In this document: positions 8,251 through 16,697 of the stretch, piece by piece | How positions within the stretch are numbered: the stretch's first letter is position 1 | Layout of the letters: every line of letters begins with the position of its first letter | Assembly (NCBI GenBank): GCA_016794305.1 | Contig: JAEUKN010000012.1 | Span: 1 to 37,711 of the forward strand | Direction of reading: 5' to 3' | DNA length: 37,711 nt | From: Alphaproteobacteria bacterium | GTDB lineage: Bacteria > Pseudomonadota > Alphaproteobacteria > Micavibrionales > Micavibrionaceae | Translations under genes and position numbers: made by a program | The notes under the pieces: model-generated | Databases searched by the model: none | What the model was told of the DNA's origin: nothing | What the model saw: only the letters and a program-made list of their open reading frames with translations

Positions 8251-8457
8251 GGGGGGGGGCGGTGACAAATTCAACGAAATTTAAACTTTAAGTTTTTAAG
8301 CTTTTATAGTTTGTGTTAGCCTGACTTGGGAATCTAACGGCATCTAATGCAATGGCAATGAACTAAAATTAGGGCTTTAAAGTTCTGAAGCTTAGTTAGT
8401 GAAATCTTAATAAGTATCTTATAAGTTTTTTGAAATATTTTGTGGGAATCTGCCGAC

Positions 8458-10281
8458 ATGTCAAATGAATATATCAAAACAGTCTCAACTACTTCGAATG
8501 CATTAGAGGAAGAGTTGCGCGGGCTCACCTTCACTCCGATCTTTATAAACGGCTATATTTCTCCGCATATTGATGTGAGTAGAGTTGCCAATATTGTGAG
8601 ATCCGTGTTTCCAAACGCAAAATTTTTACTCTGCAGTACGGCGGGTGAGCTGTGTGGGCAAAGTTCCTCGCTTTATTGTGACACGCCCTCAAGCTGGGAT
8701 CGTATTGTGCTTCAAATGATGGGGCCAAATATTATCAAAGCGGCGGAAGTGGTTTCAATTCCTTTAGCGTGCGAAGATCTTAAACGCGGCGTGATTGAAA
8801 AAACTTTGGGGCAGCGGGTAAAGGAGATTAAAGAAAGCATCCTTGATACCAGAGTTTCCCTTGCTATAGATTATCGTGACACGCTGGCTTATATCCTGAT
8901 GGATGGTTTGAGTTCGTCAGAGTCGTTTTTTATGGATGCCGTATATTCGTCCGACCATTTTCCGTGTTTGTTTGTGGGTGGATCAGCAGGCGGAAAGCTG
9001 GATTTTAAGGATACCTGGATTCACGATGGCACCAATCTTTTGCAGGGCCATGCCTCTATAGCCTTCTTAAAACTAGCGGACGGGATGAGATTTGGTGTGT
9101 TTAAAAGCCAGAATTTCGAAGATCACGGGCCGTTGTTCAGGGTGGATTCCGGTTCGGTTGAGCTGCGCTATATCGATATGGTGACAAACTCCCACGGGCA
9201 ACACCTGGCTTTGACGGACGCGCTGTGCAAATATTTTTCCGCGGGCCCCACTGAAGTTGAAAAAATCATGAATGATTATACATTCGCGATTCGCACGGAC
9301 GGGGAAATTTATGTGCGTTCAGTGGCAAAGCTCGATTTTAAAGCCAAACGTGTCCATTTATACTGCGATATTGCACCGGGTGAGGAAATAATTCTGGTAA
9401 AGCGTATCCCGATGGTGGGGCATACATCCGAAGAGTTTAACGAGTTTATTTCCGACAAACAGGGTGAACCGGTATGCGGGTGGCTTAATGACTGTATTTT
9501 GCGCCGACTATTTAACTCCAACGAATTGCCGCAAATGAAGGATGTGTTTCGCTCAATTCCCGTGGTTGGGTTTTCAACATTTGGTGAAATTCTGGGGCTA
9601 AATCTTAACCAGACACTGACGGCGATTTTCTTCTTTAAAGTTCAAAAGGATAGTTATTTCCGGGATCATTATATTGATCGGTTTGTCTTTCATTACTCAA
9701 ACTTTAAGGCGTTTTTCCTTCAACGGCGTTTGCAGGGGATAAGCGGCATTATTGAGAGCTTGGCCGAGGATATTATTCAGGACTCGCGTGAGCAGAAAAA
9801 CATTGTAACGGAAGCCACCCACACGGTGGACCGCACGGCTGAAAAAGTTCAGGATATTGTGACGCTTGCCAAAAATATGGAGGTTGCGAGTACCAATCTA
9901 CAAAAAATTGTTAAGGTGATCACGGATATTTCTGCGCAAACCAATTTGCTCTCGCTCAACGCGACGATTGAGGCCGCCCGCGCCGGCGAATATGGTCGCG
10001 GATTTGCGGTGGTGGCGGACGAAGTTCGACAATTGGCGACAAGGTCCCGCGACAACGCCGAGCAGGTGGCAAAAAGCCTGAAGGAGTTTTCCGCAAATGT
10101 CTCCGGAATTGCTACGGAAATCGGGCAGCAGGCAACGCTGATCCAGAATCTTCACGGGCTTTTTGATCGTATTGAACATCAAACGCATCAGTCGGATAAC
10201 ACGGCCAATCTCGCTCAACAAGTTTCTAACGACTTAAGAAAAATGATGAGCGGATTTGATTCAGGCACATCGGGTAAGTAG
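8458..10281 (+). CDS. Soluble chemoreceptor: FIST sensory domain fused to MCP signalling domain
   Basis: The 607-aa protein starts at ATG 8458; an upstream in-frame TTG at 8440 has no better site. Residues about 20-235 look like a FIST N-terminal domain ('[12 protein letters not shown]', '[15 protein letters not shown]', 'FVGGSAGG'). Residues about 235-390 look like a FIST_C region ('[13 protein letters not shown]', '[12 protein letters not shown]'). Residues about 420-600 are a methyl-accepting chemotaxis signalling domain, with the kinase-contact hairpin '[38 protein letters not shown]' split around residues 490-528. No transmembrane helix is visible, so it should be cytoplasmic. FIST domains are proposed to bind small ligands such as amino acids. 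Signalling to CheA/CheW is inferred from the MCP domain; no che gene lies nearby. Confidence 0.88.
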   Translation: MSNEYIKTVSTTSNALEEELRGLTFTPIFINGYISPHIDVSRVANIVRSVFPNAKFLLCSTAGELCGQSSSLYCDTPSSWDRIVLQMMGPNIIKAAEVVSIPLACEDLKRGVIEKTLGQRVKEIKESILDTRVSLAIDYRDTLAYILMDGLSSSESFFMDAVYSSDHFPCLFVGGSAGGKLDFKDTWIHDGTNLLQGHASIAFLKLADGMRFGVFKSQNFEDHGPLFRVDSGSVELRYIDMVTNSHGQHLALTDALCKYFSAGPTEVEKIMNDYTFAIRTDGEIYVRSVAKLDFKAKRVHLYCDIAPGEEIILVKRIPMVGHTSEEFNEFISDKQGEPVCGWLNDCILRRLFNSNELPQMKDVFRSIPVVGFSTFGEILGLNLNQTLTAIFFFKVQKDSYFRDHYIDRFVFHYSNFKAFFLQRRLQGISGIIESLAEDIIQDSREQKNIVTEATHTVDRTAEKVQDIVTLAKNMEVASTNLQKIVKVITDISAQTNLLSLNATIEAARAGEYGRGFAVVADEVRQLATRSRDNAEQVAKSLKEFSANVSGIATEIGQQATLIQNLHGLFDRIEHQTHQSDNTANLAQQVSNDLRKMMSGFDSGTSGK

Positions 10282-10355
10282 TTTTTTGCCGATGTGCGCA
10301 CTTTGTCGTGCGCCCCTTGTCGTGTGTTCTCGCGTTTTGCGATCGTTTTGCCATG

Positions 10356-10682
10356 TTAAGCGGCAGAGATTTTCTTTCTCGCTTGGTCGCGTTTTAAGGC
10401 AAAGAGGCGTTCGAGCGCACCTTCGGAAATTTCAACCCGATTGGCCGCAAAATCACGCAGCAAGCGTTGTTTCAGGTTGCGGTTGCCGGGTTTAAGGCTC
10501 CATTCACTCAACTCAATTACGAATTTTTGGGACGAGTCAGGATCAAGCCCAATCCGTTCGGCCGCCCATTCGGCCACCAAAATTTGTGCATGGGCATCAA
10601 TTTTAAATTCCAGTTCTTGATCGCGGGCGAATTTATTTTCAATGGCTTTTCCCAAATCTTTCATTGACATAACGTAGGTCAT
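10356..10682 (-). CDS. F1-ATPase inhibitor zeta subunit homologue (DUF1476 family)
   Basis: The 108-aa helical protein carries the DUF1476 pattern: 'DLGKAIENKFARDQELEFKIDAHAQ', then 'AEWAAERIGLD' and a Lys/Arg-rich C-terminus. In alphaproteobacteria such as Paracoccus this family is the zeta subunit, which inhibits ATP hydrolysis by F1. An AAGGAG site stands 10 bases before ATG 10682; ATG codons at residues 5 and 7 are alternatives. It is divergent from purC, a familiar alphaproteobacterial neighbourhood. Its presumed target, the atp operon, begins at 33862. The N-terminal inhibitory segment is slightly longer than I recall for typical members, so inhibition is inferred rather than shown. Confidence 0.85.
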   Translation of the reverse strand: MTYVMSMKDLGKAIENKFARDQELEFKIDAHAQILVAEWAAERIGLDPDSSQKFVIELSEWSLKPGNRNLKQRLLRDFAANRVEISEGALERLFALKRDQARKKISAA

Positions 10683-10825
10683 AAGTTAAAGGCTCCTTGT
10701 TTAAAATTTTATCTAAAAATTCTATTTCATCTTCAGATAGGATTGGCGGAAACTACATCTTCTGTTATACCAAGCTTTGATAACCAAAAACTTAAATTTG
10801 ATTAGCATTTTAAAGGATTCAATTG

Positions 10826-11704
10826 ATGATACTTCAGGGCACCCAATTCCCTAGACGGAAAATGATCTATGACGGTAAAGCCAAAACGATTTTTGAAGGG
10901 CCGGAGCCGGGGACGTTTGTGCAATATTTTAAGGATGACGCCACCGCCGGAAATGGCGCAAAACATGATATTATCGCGGGGAAGGGCGTGTTGAACAACC
11001 GTATTTCCGCGCATTTGATGACGCGGTTAGAGGGAATGGGCATTCCCACCCATTTTATCAAATGTCTCAATATGCGCGAACAATTGGTGCGCCAGGTGGA
11101 AATCATCCCGCTTGAGGTCGTTGTGCGTAATGTTGCCGCAGGGTCGTTGGTGAAGAAATTAGGCCTGAAAGAGGGGACGGTGCTCAATTACCCCCTCATC
11201 GAATTTTACTATAAAAAAGATGAATTAAATGACCCGATGGTCAGTGAAAACCACATCATGAATATGGGCTGGGCTGATCCGTATGAGCTGGAGGAAATGA
11301 TGTCGCTCGCTTGGCGAGTCAATGATTACCTATCGGGATTATTTTCCGGCCTTGGCATTCGCCTGGTGGATTTCAAACTGGAATTCGGGCGGATTTACGG
11401 CGAATATGACGAGGTGTATATTTTGCTGGCCGATGAAATTTCCCCGGATAATTGCCGGCTGTGGGATGAAAAAACCAATGAAAAATTGGATAAGGACCGA
11501 TTCCGTCAGGATTTGGGCGGGGTGACTGAGGCCTATCAGGATATCGCCAAGCGGCTCGGACTCATTCCCGATGTCGGAATTATTGAGGGCGGCAGCATTA
11601 ATGAACAGATCGCGGCCTCGCTCGGTGAGATTGAAAATGAACTGGCGCGGGAGCGAAAATTGCGATCCGTCAATAAAACCGCCCCGACCAAACCGTGGAA
11701 ATAA
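10826..11704 (+). CDS. purC: Phosphoribosylaminoimidazole-succinocarboxamide synthase PurC
   Basis: PurC condenses CAIR with aspartate, using ATP, to give SAICAR in purine synthesis. The 292-aa product has the N-terminal '[19 protein letters not shown]' loop, '[15 protein letters not shown]' and the SAICAR synthetase signature '[15 protein letters not shown]' at about 93-107, plus 'DFKLEFGR' later. ATG 10826 is chosen over TTG 10823, with AAGGA at 10813-10817. It lies 30 bp before purS on the same strand, so the two form an operon. Confidence 0.96.
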   Translation: MILQGTQFPRRKMIYDGKAKTIFEGPEPGTFVQYFKDDATAGNGAKHDIIAGKGVLNNRISAHLMTRLEGMGIPTHFIKCLNMREQLVRQVEIIPLEVVVRNVAAGSLVKKLGLKEGTVLNYPLIEFYYKKDELNDPMVSENHIMNMGWADPYELEEMMSLAWRVNDYLSGLFSGLGIRLVDFKLEFGRIYGEYDEVYILLADEISPDNCRLWDEKTNEKLDKDRFRQDLGGVTEAYQDIAKRLGLIPDVGIIEGGSINEQIAASLGEIENELARERKLRSVNKTAPTKPWK

Positions 11705-11734
11705 AATATTCACACACTATTTAAGAGGAAAATT

Positions 11735-11968
11735 ATGAAAGCCATTGTAAAAGTAACATTACGCAAGGGGGTTTTGGACCCGCAAGGCAAAGCGATTGAA
11801 CAGGCTTTGCACCATTTGGGATTTAATGGCGCGGAAAATGTCCGTCAGGGAAAATTTATTGAAATGACCGTGCCCGATGGAACGGGGCAGGATAAAATTG
11901 CCGAAATGTGCCGCCAGTTGCTGGCCAATCCGGTGACTGAGGACTTTGAAATCGAGCTTGTGGCTTAA
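11735..11968 (+). CDS. purS: FGAM synthase small subunit PurS
   Basis: PurS is the 77-aa subunit of the three-part PurSQL phosphoribosylformylglycinamidine synthase. The sequence 'MKAIVKVTLRKGVLDPQGKAIEQAL' followed by 'NVRQGKFIEM' and '...NPVTEDFEIELV' is the standard PurS fold. AAGAGG precedes the ATG. The stop codon TAA (11966-11968) lies exactly at the left border of a palindromic repeat element. purQ and purL, which usually follow, are absent; gcvT comes next. Confidence 0.95.
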   Translation: MKAIVKVTLRKGVLDPQGKAIEQALHHLGFNGAENVRQGKFIEMTVPDGTGQDKIAEMCRQLLANPVTEDFEIELVA

Positions 11969-12112
11969 ACCTGTTCATGATCTCACCTCTGGCGTTGGCT
12001 TTTTGCGGTATTTCTGCGCTTGCCTACCCTCACGTACCCAAAAGTACGCTGCGGTGCGGTTCTCGAAAAACCACGAAAATCCTTAGCCCTAGCGAGATCA
12101 TGAACAGGTTCT
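11968..12112 (+). repeat. Palindromic MITE-like element, copy A
   Basis: This 145-bp copy runs from AACCTGTTCATGATCTC to GAGATCATGAACAGGTTCT. Inside are a CGTAC-6-GTACG hairpin and GCGGTTCTCGAAAAACC. The border TTA(G)AACC forms the purS stop codon. The same element recurs at 15732, 22941 and (inverted) 26022. Confidence 0.92.
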
Positions 12113-12137
12113 AACACGGCTAGTGAACTGGGAAACT

Positions 12138-13259
12138 ATGATTGAGCTTGATCATGCACCGCTTATGACGACTGCACTCCACCAATCGCACTTGGCTTTG
12201 GGGGCCAAGATGGGTGCGTTTGCGGGGTATGATATGCCGCTTTATTATGATTTGGGCGTTCTCAAGGAACATGAATGGGTGCGCAGCCATTGCGGAATTT
12301 TCGATGTGTCGCATATGGGCCAGGTGCGGCTGAAGGAAAATATAAACGGCCCAAAAATAAAAGATTTTTTGCAAAAGATCACACCGTCATCTTTTGAAAA
12401 GCTGGGGATTGGCCGCGCAAAATACAGTGTGCTGGTCAACCGACAAGGCGGCATTGTTGATGATTTGATGGTTACTCGGCTCAGTGAGGATGAATGGCAT
12501 TTGGTGATCAATGCCGGATGCAAGCAAAAAGATATTGAGTGGATAAGGGCGCAATTACCCGGTGAAATTGAATTCACAGAACTTCGTCACCTCGCATTGA
12601 TCGCGGTGCAGGGCCCGATGGCCGAACGTGTGATGGGGGAGGTGCTGGGCATTGATCTTACTGAACTCAAATATATGGGCGTCACGTGCAGGAATGTTGC
12701 ACGCGCGGGGGCGCAGGATGTGGCGGTGATGATCTCCCGCCTCGGCTATACGGGGGAGGATGGATTTGAAATTTCGCTGCCCAATGACTCCGCTCCCGCT
12801 ATGTGGCAAAAATTATTGGGGCATAGCGAGGTTCGCCCGATTGGTTTGGCTGCGCGAGATTCTTTGCGGCTTGAAATGGGGTATTGCCTTTATGGCCATG
12901 ATATTGATGAAACCACCACCCCGCGGGAAGCCGGGTTAGAATGGGTGATGGATAAGGAAAAAATTGCAGAATTTCCGGCCCCTGAGCGTAAACGCGTCGG
13001 GGTGCAGTTGTTGGAAAAGGGAGTGGCCCGCGAAGGGGCAGATGTGATTAATTGCAATACAGGGGCCAAGATTGGGGTGCTGACCAGTGGCGGATTTTCC
13101 CCAACCCTCAATCAATCCATCGGGCAGGCCTATCTGCCCACCGATTTTGTAACGGCAAATCACCCGATTGCGGTTATGGTGCGCGGGCGCGCAATTGCGG
13201 CGCAAATCACCCCCATGCCTTTTGTCCCGCCGAAAACCAAAAGCGCAAAATCTGGGTGA
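12138..13259 (+). CDS. gcvT: Glycine cleavage system T protein (aminomethyltransferase)
   Basis: GcvT transfers the aminomethyl carbon from lipoyl-GcvH to tetrahydrofolate and releases ammonia. The product from ATG 12138 is 373 aa, normal for the family. GTG 12123 would add five residues, and neither start has a strong ribosome site. Recognised blocks are 'LGAKMGAFAGYDMPLYYDLGVLKEHEWVR', 'GIFDVSHMGQV', 'ISRLGYTGEDGFEISLP', 'GLAARDSLRLEMGYCLYGHD' and 'VGVLTSGGFSPTLNQSIGQAYL' (shown split, with small differences). gcvH and gcvP do not follow. A copy of the palindromic element ends 25 bp upstream, and no glycine riboswitch was seen in the gap. Confidence 0.94.
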   Translation: MIELDHAPLMTTALHQSHLALGAKMGAFAGYDMPLYYDLGVLKEHEWVRSHCGIFDVSHMGQVRLKENINGPKIKDFLQKITPSSFEKLGIGRAKYSVLVNRQGGIVDDLMVTRLSEDEWHLVINAGCKQKDIEWIRAQLPGEIEFTELRHLALIAVQGPMAERVMGEVLGIDLTELKYMGVTCRNVARAGAQDVAVMISRLGYTGEDGFEISLPNDSAPAMWQKLLGHSEVRPIGLAARDSLRLEMGYCLYGHDIDETTTPREAGLEWVMDKEKIAEFPAPERKRVGVQLLEKGVAREGADVINCNTGAKIGVLTSGGFSPTLNQSIGQAYLPTDFVTANHPIAVMVRGRAIAAQITPMPFVPPKTKSAKSG

Positions 13260-13362
13260 GGGAAATTTGTCATCATTAAGGCCCTTGGTGCATCAAGTTT
13301 TAGCGAATCCCCTTTTTAAATAATCATAATATTATCTGTGGAATAAAATTTTGAAAAAAAAC

Positions 13363-13392
13363 TTGACAGATGCTAATAAGGTGGGTTATGAT
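13363..13392 (+). promoter_or_regulatory. Sigma-70-type promoter for the 166-aa gene
   Basis: TTGACA (13363-13368) and TATGAT (13387-13392) are separated by 18 bp in AT-rich DNA, predicting a start near 13399. This lies 57 bp before the ATG at 13449. The match to the consensus is close. Confidence 0.7.
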
Positions 13393-13448
13393 GATAATAG
13401 GAGCTATTGTATATAGTTCGAAAAAATAAACTGGGGTAAAGAAAAACC

Positions 13449-13949
13449 ATGATTGAGGCAGTAGCCGCCAATGTTTCAAGCGCATCCTCTTTGCGCGCCA
13501 TCGCCGAGCAAACCTCGACGACCCAGTCTTTTTCCTCTAATCCAAACAGAATTCAGGCCGCCGCGATCGTTGCGCCATATTTAAGCCCGCATGTTGATTT
13601 AAATGGCGGCAACAGCAAACCCATTTTCGTGGTTCGTGATGCGGAAACCGGAAGTAATATTCGGCAATTTCCGACTGAGGGGCAAATTCGTGCCTATCAG
13701 CGCGCCAAGGAAGCCCAAGCGCGAGCATTGGATGAAGCATCAATCGCTGCGCAGTTTGAACATCACGAAACCAAATCCCAATCCCATGCGGATCTTGTTG
13801 AAAGCAGTGTTGAGTTCCGTCAGCTGCGCCAGCAAATCAAAACGCGCGAAGTTCAGGTCACTCCGGGCTCGCATTCTTCGGATACCAAGGAAACTGCGGG
13901 GACATCAGAATCCGCTCAACAGTCTGTCCGGCTTGATACGACGGCTTAG
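13449..13949 (+). CDS. Hypothetical 166-aa protein with a FlaG-like core
   Basis: No signal peptide or membrane segment is visible. The N-terminal ~55 residues are Ser/Ala-rich and probably disordered. A core at about residues 57-80, 'KPIFVVRDAETGSNIRQFPT', resembles the 'V.D..TG.VIRQIP' strand of FlaG-type flagellar proteins. A Gln/Ala/Arg-rich, probably helical segment follows ('RAYQRAKEAQARALDEA'), then a polar tail. The resemblance is short, so a flagellar role is only a suggestion and no flagellar gene lies near. A near-consensus promoter precedes it and a degenerate palindromic element follows. Confidence 0.7.
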   Translation: MIEAVAANVSSASSLRAIAEQTSTTQSFSSNPNRIQAAAIVAPYLSPHVDLNGGNSKPIFVVRDAETGSNIRQFPTEGQIRAYQRAKEAQARALDEASIAAQFEHHETKSQSHADLVESSVEFRQLRQQIKTREVQVTPGSHSSDTKETAGTSESAQQSVRLDTTA

Positions 13950-13966
13950 AGTCTAATCCAAGTATA

Positions 13967-14168
13967 AGAACCTGTTCATGATCTCGCTATGGCACAGGAT
14001 TTTTGCGGTTTTTCAATCCAATTTATTAAGGAGATGGTCAGGCTGAATTAGTCTTTTAACAACACAGATGCTCTGTTTATCTCTGTAGTTTTTAAAAAAT
14101 AAACGGACTTCAAGTACAAGAATTTATTCGTGAGGACTCAAAGCAAAAATAGATCATGAACAGGTTCT
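13967..14168 (-). repeat. Palindromic MITE-like element, copy B (central part replaced)
   Basis: It begins AGAACCTGTTCATGATCTC and continues as the inverted-orientation element as far as GCGGTTTTTC (about 14014). It ends in AGATCATGAACAGGTTCT (14151-14168). The middle, about 14015-14150, is unrelated to the other copies and AT-rich, so the element is longer (202 bp) and rearranged. Confidence 0.82.
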
Positions 14169-14194
14169 AAGCCATCCCGCTGAGTTGGCTGGTG

Positions 14195-15013
14195 CTACTT
14201 TACGACCTTGGCGGCGCACAATATATCCACTCTTGCCGCTCCGGATTTCTTCAAAATTTGCGCGCATTCATTGGCTGTGGCACCGGTGGTCATCACATCA
14301 TCCACCACAATCACATTTTTTCCCGCTATTTTTTTGGCATTTTTGGGCGAAATAAAAAAGGCGGATTTTACATTCTGTGCCCGTTCAAGGGGGGATAGAT
14401 GTCCCTGGGGCGGCGTTGCGCGAACACGCTCCAGAATAAAGGGGTTGGTGGGAATTCGGGTCAAGGCATGAAGTTTGTAAGCCAGCAACGCTGATTGATT
14501 GTAACGCCGTCTCAATAACCGCCAGCGATGCAACGGCACGGGCAAAATAAGGTCGCAGTGGGTGAAAAGATCGGCTCCCGCCCCGGCCAACATCGCGCCA
14601 AAGCTTTGGTTCAGAAGGGTTTTATCGCCATGTTTAAACATCAGGATGAGAGAGCGGCTGGAGTCATTATACATCATCGCTGCTCGCGCGCGGTCATAGT
14701 GCGGCGGATGGCTGAGGCAATCGCCGCAGGTCAGGTGATCAGGAACTTGAGTGCTGTCCGCTCCACCTGATGCGATCTCAATCACCTCAAACGGTTTCCC
14801 GCAGGTAAGACAAAAGGGGGGCTGGATAAAGTCAATATTTTTCCACACTTGCGGTGAAATTTGCCCGTTTTTATCAACGATTTTACCCGACTCCGGGCAA
14901 CGCGGCGGTAAAATAAAGTCAAAACAGCGAGTGAACAATCGCCGAGTGAGGAGAGCCACAGGAATCCGACCCAAGGAAAAGTGAGAGAAAAGGGATTCTT
15001 TATTATGCGCCAT
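14195..15013 (-). CDS. comF: ComF-family phosphoribosyltransferase-like protein
   Basis: The 272-aa protein has an N-terminal zinc-ribbon region (Cys pairs in 'PPRCPES', 'FCLTCGKPF' and 'LTCGDCL') and a type I phosphoribosyltransferase fold. Its PRPP loop 'VIVVDDVMTTGAT' lies at about 235-247. 'LPVPLHRWRLLRRRYNQSALLA' is the classic ComF block. ComF proteins support uptake of transforming DNA in competent bacteria, but the biochemical activity is poorly defined and many non-competent bacteria keep the gene. It is monocistronic here, lying between repeat copy B and a small membrane-anchored protein. Confidence 0.93.
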   Translation of the reverse strand: MAHNKESLFSHFSLGRIPVALLTRRLFTRCFDFILPPRCPESGKIVDKNGQISPQVWKNIDFIQPPFCLTCGKPFEVIEIASGGADSTQVPDHLTCGDCLSHPPHYDRARAAMMYNDSSRSLILMFKHGDKTLLNQSFGAMLAGAGADLFTHCDLILPVPLHRWRLLRRRYNQSALLAYKLHALTRIPTNPFILERVRATPPQGHLSPLERAQNVKSAFFISPKNAKKIAGKNVIVVDDVMTTGATANECAQILKKSGAARVDILCAAKVVK

Positions 15014-15055
15014 ACGCGCAGTTTATCGCATTAAATATCGAAAAAACAGCCCTGA

Positions 15056-15550
15056 TTAGTCTGAGAGCGCCGTTTCGATCGTGGCGCTTAGGCTCTTTTC
15101 AAATCGAGCCGCCATAATTTTGGTGTCGTCCGAGCAACCATCAAAATTTTGAATCACAGTCAGAACCAATTTGGCTTTTTCATTGCTCATTTCATTGTCA
15201 TTCAGCTTGGCGATCACCTGATCCAATCCCGCATCGCATTTGGCCCCAAGGGCGATAAAAGCCACTGAAGGTGGGTTTTTTCCGCTAATGATATTTAAAA
15301 GATAGGGCATGTCAGCCGCATCAATGGTTTGTGCCAAATGTTGATAGGAGGATTGATTGTATCCGACGCTTCCGTCCAGATTCAACCGTTTGGCCTGGGC
15401 CAGTTTATTGAGCACAGCTGATTCGCTGCTGGTTGGGGCCGAGCTCATGGGTTTGTGGTATGATTTTACCCCCACAAAAACCATCAATGCCACCGCTGTA
15501 ACTGCAATGATGAGTTTACGATTTTCTCCACCGAACCAGCCCTCACTCAT
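15056..15550 (-). CDS. Hypothetical membrane-anchored protein, 164 aa
   Basis: One N-terminal transmembrane segment (about residues 12-28, 'LIIAVTAVALMVFVGVKSY') follows a short charged head. The rest should face the periplasm: a Ser/Ala-rich linker and a helical domain with two cysteines ('LGAKCDAGLDQVI' and 'QNFDGCSDDTKIM') that could form a disulfide. No family is recognised. It lies 42 bp upstream of comF on the same strand and may share its transcript. Confidence 0.72.
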   Translation of the reverse strand: MSEGWFGGENRKLIIAVTAVALMVFVGVKSYHKPMSSAPTSSESAVLNKLAQAKRLNLDGSVGYNQSSYQHLAQTIDAADMPYLLNIISGKNPPSVAFIALGAKCDAGLDQVIAKLNDNEMSNEKAKLVLTVIQNFDGCSDDTKIMAARFEKSLSATIETALSD

Positions 15551-15864
15551 TTTATCCCTCCATATTGTGAGTCAAATAAATTATGTCCTCATTTTATTTT
15601 GTCATAAGTTTGTAAATAATTTATTACGAATTTTATTGAAATTGCCGAAGTTTCAAAAAAGTCCGGCATCAATCCATTGCATGAAATCTTAAAATCTTGC
15701 AAACTCCAAAAATGTTCAAAAACTTATTCTTAGAACCTATTCATGATCTCTACTCCGGCGTTGGCTTTTTAGCGATTTTCTGCGCTTCCGCTTCTCACGT
15801 ACCTTTAAGTACGATCCGATGCGGTTCTCGAAAAACCGCAAAAATCCTTAGCCGCAGCGAGATC
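15551..15864. other. Gene-free spacer carrying palindromic element copy C
   Basis: Positions 15551-15731 are AT-rich with no convincing gene. An in-frame upstream extension of the next ORF to 15697 would be translated straight through the repeat and is not believed. From 15732 the spacer is the palindromic element. Confidence 0.6.
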
Positions 15865-15877
15865 ATGAACAGGTTCT
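15732..15877 (+). repeat. Palindromic MITE-like element, copy C
   Basis: This 146-bp copy runs from AGAACCTATTCATGATCTC to GAGATCATGAACAGGTTCT. The internal CGTAC-CTTTAA-GTACG and GCGGTT-CTCGAAA-AACCGC hairpins are intact. It is nearly identical to copy D through most of its length. Its right terminus contains the ATG (15865) that opens the next ORF. Confidence 0.93.
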
Positions 15878-16650
15878 TACCCCTGCGAAAAAAATCCATA
15901 AAAGCATCTTCGCCCCGCCAAACATCTTCGCAAAGACCTCAACAAAGCGGCAGTGCGCTGATTTATATTTTTATCGGCGTGATTCTTTTTGCGGCGTTGG
16001 CATTGGTTTTTGCGCGGGGCGCGAGGCAGGGCGGGGGATCAATTGACGCCAAAACTGCCAAGGTTGGGGCGAGCGAGATTATCCATGCCACCCGCAACAT
16101 TCATGGGGCCGTTGAAAAAATGATTCAAAACGGCATATCGGAAGCCGATATCGGCTTTACCAATACGGTGACAACGCTTGCCGTGAATGGCGCGAGTTAT
16201 TATAGCGGAAATCCGAATTGTTTGGATGCGACTTGTCAGATTTTTGATGCGGCGGGCGGCGCAATCAGTCCGCAAATGGTGGCCTCTGCTTATGTTATTC
16301 CCGAAAATGATTTGGGCGCATCCGACCCCATGCCCGGTGATTCGTTTCCCGCGATTGCCCGGATTAAGGATTTGGGAAGTGCGGAAATTGACTTGCTGTG
16401 GGTTACGGCGGGCTTAAAGCTTGAGGTCTGTAAGGCGATCAACGATGCGTTTAAGGTCGAAAACCCCGGCGGATTTCCACCCGTTGAAACAGCACTGGAT
16501 GCCACCAATCTTTATGTCGGGCAATTTTCAACCGCGACTATTTTGGGCAATTCCGCCGCGGAAATTGCGGGCCAAGAAGATTTTTGTTATAAATTTGCAT
16601 CGAGCGATCCGTCATACTATGTTTACGTTCATACCCTGCTGATCAGGTAA
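15865..16650 (+). CDS. Hypothetical pilin-like protein with one N-terminal membrane segment
   Basis: From ATG 15865 the product is 261 aa: a basic, Ser-rich head, a hydrophobic segment at about residues 34-55 ('SALIYIFIGVILFAALALVFARG'), then a soluble domain with three or four cysteines ('NPNCLDATCQIF', 'LEVCKAI', 'DFCYKF'). The layout resembles a minor pilin or pseudopilin, but there is no clear G^FTLVE-type cleavage site and no family is recognised. The chosen ATG lies inside the right terminus of a palindromic repeat. No other ATG occurs before the hydrophobic segment. A DUF6489 gene follows 47 bp later. Confidence 0.65.
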   Translation: MNRFLPLRKKSIKASSPRQTSSQRPQQSGSALIYIFIGVILFAALALVFARGARQGGGSIDAKTAKVGASEIIHATRNIHGAVEKMIQNGISEADIGFTNTVTTLAVNGASYYSGNPNCLDATCQIFDAAGGAISPQMVASAYVIPENDLGASDPMPGDSFPAIARIKDLGSAEIDLLWVTAGLKLEVCKAINDAFKVENPGGFPPVETALDATNLYVGQFSTATILGNSAAEIAGQEDFCYKFASSDPSYYVYVHTLLIR

Positions 16651-16697
16651 AATGATCAGTTAAACCATTATTCAGTTCAATTAAACAGGAGATTATC

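Larger units (their letters stand above)
8031..8457. other. Gene-free region with two short repeat families and a G9 tract
   Basis: This 427-bp spacer between divergent genes holds a family-2 repeat (8147-8200) directly followed by a CCCCGCA hairpin repeat (8206-8250) and a run of nine G at 8251-8259. The rest (8260-8457) is AT-rich and should contain the promoter of the FIST chemoreceptor. No ORF with a ribosome site was found in it. Confidence 0.7.

Noticed and set aside
11970..12137. Glycine riboswitch upstream of gcvT
   Set aside because: The gap is almost entirely the palindromic element, and none of the conserved glycine aptamer sequence was found.
15697..15864. N-terminal extension of the pilin-like ORF back to 15697
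   Set aside because: It is translated straight through the palindromic repeat (copy C) and has no ribosome site, so the open frame is accidental.
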